A stretch of 46,301 bases of DNA from JBBSBY01 sp038250835 (lineage in GTDB: Bacteria > Desulfobacterota > Desulfomonilia > Desulfomonilales > Desulfomonilaceae): NCBI GenBank assembly GCA_038250835.1, contig JBBSBY010000019.1, positions 1-46,301 on the forward strand. The letters run 5' to 3'. Positions 42,877 to 46,301 of this stretch are shown piece after piece. The notes beneath the pieces are model-generated. The model was not told where the DNA came from. It searched no databases and worked only from the letters and a program-made list of their open reading frames with translations. The position numbers were made by a program, and so were the translations under genes. Numbering within the stretch: position 1 is the stretch's first letter; every line of letters begins with the position of its first letter.

Positions 42877-44802
42877 CTAGTCGACGGCGGCGGTATTAAT
42901 AAGACCACCGGCCAATAGTATGGTTCTATCTCTTTGGGTGACATCCAATACCACGGGTATGCTTTTCTGCTTCAAATCAATTTCCACAAGAAATTCATGT
43001 AAACCTTTTTCCAGTAGTGAACGAACATTTCTGATGATAATCTGGTCGCCTTGTTCAATAAGGTCGTAATCTGTAGGATCTGAAAACGTCAGGGGAAGAA
43101 TCCCGAAATTGATGAGGTTTGCCTTATGAATTCTGGCGAAACTCTTTACTATTTTGGCCTTTATTCCTAAATATCTTGGAGCGATGGCGGCGTGCTCCCT
43201 GGATGACCCCTGACCGTAGTTTTCGCCCCCAACCACAATCCCGGATTTGTAGGTTTTGGCGCGACTCGGGAATTCCGGGTCCATCTGCGCAAAAACGAAA
43301 TCACTTATGGCTCCGATATTGCTGCGAAATGGGAGCACTTTGCTGCCGGCGGGCATAATGGCGTCGGTGGTGATATTGTCGCCGACTTTAATGATTACGA
43401 CTCCCTCTATTGTATTTTCAAGAGGTTCAAACACTGGAAAAGGTTTAATATTTGGCCCCATGAATATTTCTATTTCAGATGGGTTTTCTGGGGGGAAAAT
43501 TAGGTTTTCCTCGTTTACTACATATTTCTCCGGGTCTTGGATCTTCGGGTAATCACCCAGTTTGCGGGGGTCGGTAATAACTCCATGTATAGCCGCCGCC
43601 ACAGCCGTCTCCGGTGAGCACAGATAGACCTGATCATTTAAAGTCCCGCTTCTGCCTGGGAAATTTCTGGGAAAGGTGCGCAAACTTACAGAGCCGGTTC
43701 CCGGAGCTTGCCCCATTCCGATACAACCAAGGCAACCGGATTGATGAATTCTGGCGCCACCCATAATCAAGTTCAATATACCATTGGATTCCGCCACATT
43801 GAGCAGAGCTTGATTACTGCCGGGATTGATTTCAAAACTAACGTTGGGATTGCAGTGTCTTGACTCCATAGCTCTGGCTGTGATCATAAGATCCCGAAAG
43901 GATGAGTTTACGGAGGAGCCTACGATTACTTGGTCTACTCGAATTCCCTCTACCTCGCTCACTTTCTTGACGTTGTCGGGGGAACTCGGGCACGCGATGA
44001 GGGGTTCTATTTCGCTCAGATCCACTTCAATAATTTCGGCGTAATTAGCGTCATCGTCAGGCAGTATTTCCGTCCACACATCGCCTCGGCCTTGGCTTTC
44101 CAAGAAAGCTTTGGTTCGTTTATCAGAAGGAAAGATACTGGTTGTGGCGCCCAATTCCGCTCCCATGTTACCAATGGTCGCTCTATCCGTCGTGGACAGC
44201 GTTTCGACTCCAGGTCCGAAATATTCGAAAATTTTGCCGACCCCGCCTTTTACGGACAATCTTCGCAGCATTTCAAGGATAACATCTTTGGCCGAAACCC
44301 ATGGCTGCAAGCTCCCGGTAAGTCTTACTCCGACGATTTCCGGCATTTCCAGGAAAAATGGTTGGCCCGCCATTGCCATTGCCACGTCTAAACCACCTGC
44401 GCCGATCGCCAGCATCGAGCTTCCACCATTAGTAGGCGTGTGGCTGTCTGATCCGAGTAGCGTTTTTCCAGGGACGCTGAACCGCTCCAAATGGACTTGG
44501 TGAGAAACTCCGTTGCCCGGACGACTGTATACAACTCCATACTTTGCCGCCGCGGTCCTTAAAAATTTGTGATCATCGGCATTCTTGAAGTCGGTCTGTA
44601 ATAGGTTATGATCGACGTATGCGACTGAAATATCGGTCTTGACCCTCGGCGTTTTCAATGCAATAAATTCCAGAAAAACCATTGTTCCCGTGGCGTCCTG
44701 TTGCAGAGTATGATCAATTCTGATAGCTATTTCATTCCCCGGCTTCCTTTCGCCGCTGATCAGGTGAGCGTCAATTATTTTTTCAGCCACACTTCTTCCC
44801 AT
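42877..44802 (-). CDS. Aconitate hydratase, Aquifex-type
   Basis: Aconitase interconverts citrate and isocitrate through a [4Fe-4S] cluster. The 641-residue length and single-chain order fit the short Aquifex/Deltaproteobacteria type rather than AcnA (about 890). LLGSDSHTPTNGG at 116-127, QSGCLGCIGMGQAPG (Cys357, Cys360) and the swivel-domain GGENYGQGSSREHAAIAPRYLG are conserved. At the place of the third ligand the usual GSCTNSS reads GSSVNSS (Ser near residue 297), so the third Cys must come from elsewhere or the subfamily differs. GGAGG precedes the ATG. It is alone. Confidence 0.9.
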   Translation of the reverse strand: MGRSVAEKIIDAHLISGERKPGNEIAIRIDHTLQQDATGTMVFLEFIALKTPRVKTDISVAYVDHNLLQTDFKNADDHKFLRTAAAKYGVVYSRPGNGVSHQVHLERFSVPGKTLLGSDSHTPTNGGSSMLAIGAGGLDVAMAMAGQPFFLEMPEIVGVRLTGSLQPWVSAKDVILEMLRRLSVKGGVGKIFEYFGPGVETLSTTDRATIGNMGAELGATTSIFPSDKRTKAFLESQGRGDVWTEILPDDDANYAEIIEVDLSEIEPLIACPSSPDNVKKVSEVEGIRVDQVIVGSSVNSSFRDLMITARAMESRHCNPNVSFEINPGSNQALLNVAESNGILNLIMGGARIHQSGCLGCIGMGQAPGTGSVSLRTFPRNFPGRSGTLNDQVYLCSPETAVAAAIHGVITDPRKLGDYPKIQDPEKYVVNEENLIFPPENPSEIEIFMGPNIKPFPVFEPLENTIEGVVIIKVGDNITTDAIMPAGSKVLPFRSNIGAISDFVFAQMDPEFPSRAKTYKSGIVVGGENYGQGSSREHAAIAPRYLGIKAKIVKSFARIHKANLINFGILPLTFSDPTDYDLIEQGDQIIIRNVRSLLEKGLHEFLVEIDLKQKSIPVVLDVTQRDRTILLAGGLINTAAVD

Positions 44803-45150
44803 GTGTATCCTCCAATAATTCTCTTATAAGGATGAGCCAAACCGGCTTCGGTAATTCCAGTAAACGTCAAATAAGCAAACGCGGCCTTATTCCATGGTCG
44901 CTTGGTTTGCGGAAATAGCGTCGCAGGATCTGCATTTTTTTTACGTATTCATCAGCAAAATCACTACAATCAAGATTGCCGTTGCTGCCGAATAAATCCT
45001 TAGCGGCCATAGAACGTCTCTCGGACGCAATTATAGTAATCTCCTCAATTGTGTACGGAAAGAAAATAACAACCAACAGGCATTTACCGGCCTATTGAAG
45101 AGACTCGCTCTCTAAGATTAGAGCAGGTTTGAAAAACATCGTCAAGTGAA
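44803..45150. other. Intergenic with one doubtful short open frame
   Basis: About 350 bases upstream of aconitase. A 69-codon frame on the minus strand (44867-45076, TTG start) is present but has no ribosome binding site or recognisable protein features, and I do not call it. No clear promoter or hairpin was found. Confidence 0.4.
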
Positions 45151-45957
45151 TCAGGTTGGGATGACCGTTTGTTGCGGAGGAGGAACAGAATTCAGGATCG
45201 CAATCTGTATGGATAAGCGAAGTAAGTAATATTTATATCCCCTCCCCGCACATGGATGGAGATTGAGAGAATGTGAGTCCATTAATAACTTCTTGCTTAC
45301 GGTGAACGAAAATCTCCGGTGGACGAACGCTCTCACGGCAAAACCGCCGTCTAACACTCTTATGTCGTAGCTCTTGCGCCTGAAAATTTCATCATCAAGT
45401 TTCATCACCCACTCCCCATCTTGAAGCATTGGCGCAGCCTGGATGCTCCAAGTTTTACTGAGTCCCAATATTCCAATAGTTAAGTGAGCGTCGGTAATGG
45501 ACACTTTACCGCCTTCAACTGATTTTCTCCTGGTTTTGAAGCTTCCTCCACCCTCCTGAGTAATCAGTATAGAGGAGCCGTTACTTCCGATCCACTCGCC
45601 GACGTAAGCTGACTTGTCGGCAGGCAAAGGATTGGTCTGGAACAACTCAGGGAAACGAGCAATCTCATTCTTTGCTACAACCAATCCAAAAGCCACCATT
45701 CCGAAAAACAATATAACGCCGGCCACTCCGCCAAGTCTGCCGAGTTTTATGAAGCCGATCTTGTCATCGGACATTCTGCCTTTGTTGATTTGTTTCAAAT
45801 CTGAGTTCGCCAGCAGCCACGGAATAATTCCCATGGGTCCGCAAAGAACTAAGGAGAATAGCCCGAGTATCAAAATAATTGTGGCGTGATTCTTTTCGAG
45901 AGGCTCGGTTAAAATTGAACCGGGGGAAGGCGGCACATAGTTGTCAAAGCTGTCCAC
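45151..45957 (-). CDS. DUF4190-like membrane protein with extended C-terminus
   Basis: The 268-residue product starts with a short Pro-rich segment and two membrane helices separated by a loop (about residues 25-50, ATIILILGLFSLVLCGPMGIIPWLL, and 75-100, GVAGVILFFGMVAFGLVVA). The spacing and loop GRMSDDKIGFIKLGR fit the DUF4190 family. A beta-rich domain at about 115-220 follows (KSAYVGEWIGSNGSSILITQEGGG, WVMKLDDEIFRRKSYDIRV). The last 45 residues (after FTVSKKLL) are encoded by sequence that resembles an intergenic repeat (45240-45262) and lack the pattern of the rest; the original end may have been replaced. Function unknown. Confidence 0.65.
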   Translation of the reverse strand: MDSFDNYVPPSPGSILTEPLEKNHATIILILGLFSLVLCGPMGIIPWLLANSDLKQINKGRMSDDKIGFIKLGRLGGVAGVILFFGMVAFGLVVAKNEIARFPELFQTNPLPADKSAYVGEWIGSNGSSILITQEGGGSFKTRRKSVEGGKVSITDAHLTIGILGLSKTWSIQAAPMLQDGEWVMKLDDEIFRRKSYDIRVLDGGFAVRAFVHRRFSFTVSKKLLMDSHSLNLHPCAGRGYKYYLLRLSIQIAILNSVPPPQQTVIPT

Positions 45958-46169
45958 AAGACCTCAGCGATTCTTCTAAATTTGTCGGCGGCGCCGGCAA
46001 AAATAAACCCGACGGACGTTAATAAAGAAAGTATGACGCCGGCAGGATACGATCGTCATCGTCGGGCGAATTCCGATATTATTGTATGCAATTTACCGTT
46101 AGAATTTTAGTCGTGTCAAGACAATTTTGGGGATGAAATCGCGCTTAGCTTTTCGGAGGAATAATCGAG

Positions 46170-46301
46170 GTAGGATGGCCAGTTACCCGACCGCCCCCTC
46201 ACAGATCCCGGCGTGCAGTATTCCCGCACCGGGCTCCTCAGTGCTACTCGCCTCCGCACGGGCAAAGGGTCTTACAAGAGGCGGAGTTGAACCGGACGGT
46301 G
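46170..46301 (-). mobile_element. 3' end of a group II intron (domains V and VI), truncated by the window edge
   Basis: Read on the minus strand, the sequence contains GAGCCCGGTGC...GCACGCCGGGATC (46204-46236), which has the length and hairpin form of intron domain V with its AGC triad, followed by CTGTGAGGGGGCGG and a GGTAAC-capped stem as in domain VI. The intron would end near the CTAC at about 46170. A CTCCGC/GCGGAG stem before domain V (46251-46286) fits the end of domain IV. The reverse transcriptase gene and domains I-III must lie to the right of the window. Confidence 0.75.

Noticed and set aside
44867..45076. 69-codon open frame upstream of aconitase
   Set aside because: TTG start, no ribosome binding site, no similarity that I recognise.
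1..46301. CRISPR arrays, tRNA/rRNA genes, phage or plasmid modules
   Set aside because: No regularly spaced repeats, no tRNA T-loop/acceptor patterns, no integrase, capsid or replication genes were seen.

Overview
The window looks like a chromosomal segment of a sulfate-reducing member of the Desulfobacterota (the former Deltaproteobacteria), possibly near Desulfomonile. The main evidence is a qmoA-qmoB pair followed by an HdrD-like Fe-S protein at about 14.5-19.2 kb, which is the electron-transfer module that serves APS reductase in sulfate reducers. An Aquifex-type aconitase, an orphan phenylacetate-CoA ligase-like enzyme and long AT-richer intergenic gaps fit that group. The placement is an inference from gene content. 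No 16S rRNA, tRNA or other phylogenetic marker RNA is present.

Layout, left to right. 0.5-3.0 kb: a MATE exporter, then a leftward pair encoding a Gx-transporter-like membrane protein and a NusG-domain-II protein. 3.3-5.6 kb: nrdR, ribD and a yciO-like gene. 5.9-9.4 kb: an exported alpha/beta-hydrolase, a PaaK-like CoA ligase translationally coupled to a 62-residue protein, and a membrane-anchored small protein. 9.6-13.9 kb: pdxS-pdxT-truA, the 3' remnant of a PflX-like radical SAM gene, a PaaI-type thioesterase, and an unusual exported class I amidotransferase-like protein. 14.3-19.2 kb: the qmo operon behind a near-consensus promoter and a foldable leader. 19.7-24.1 kb: a leftward RND pump with a lipoprotein adaptor. 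24.4-25.5 kb: a broken AAA-type ATPase. 25.9-27.4 kb: an outer-membrane beta-barrel protein and a small exported Lys-rich protein. 27.9-30.3 kb: leftward thiM-thiE and a rightward PhoU-like gene. 30.5-35.2 kb, all leftward: a radical SAM protein, a TPR protein, a Cys-rich protein coupled to prmC, and an unknown basic protein. 36.3-37.6 kb: an O-acetylhomoserine sulfhydrylase. 37.6-37.9 kb: a candidate structured small RNA. 38.0-41.9 kb, leftward: a two-kinase signalling cassette ending in a lipoprotein gene. 42.0-42.6 kb: an MntA-HepT toxin-antitoxin pair. 42.9-44.8 kb: aconitase. 45.2-46.0 kb: a DUF4190-like membrane protein. From about 46.17 kb to the right edge lies the 3' end of a group II intron on the minus strand.

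Most of the window is housekeeping and cofactor metabolism: riboflavin, PLP, thiamine, tRNA pseudouridylation and release-factor methylation. PLP made by PdxST would serve the sulfhydrylase. The respiratory core is the Qmo module, which here lacks the expected membrane subunit. Signs of genome flux are two decayed genes, three kinds of intergenic hairpin repeat, the group II intron end and the toxin-antitoxin pair.

The items I would follow first are the unassigned RNA candidate at 37,638-37,863, the qmo leader and missing membrane subunit, the HK/REC-HK/lipoprotein cassette with an unrecognised 320-residue sensory region, and the exported amidotransferase-like protein.
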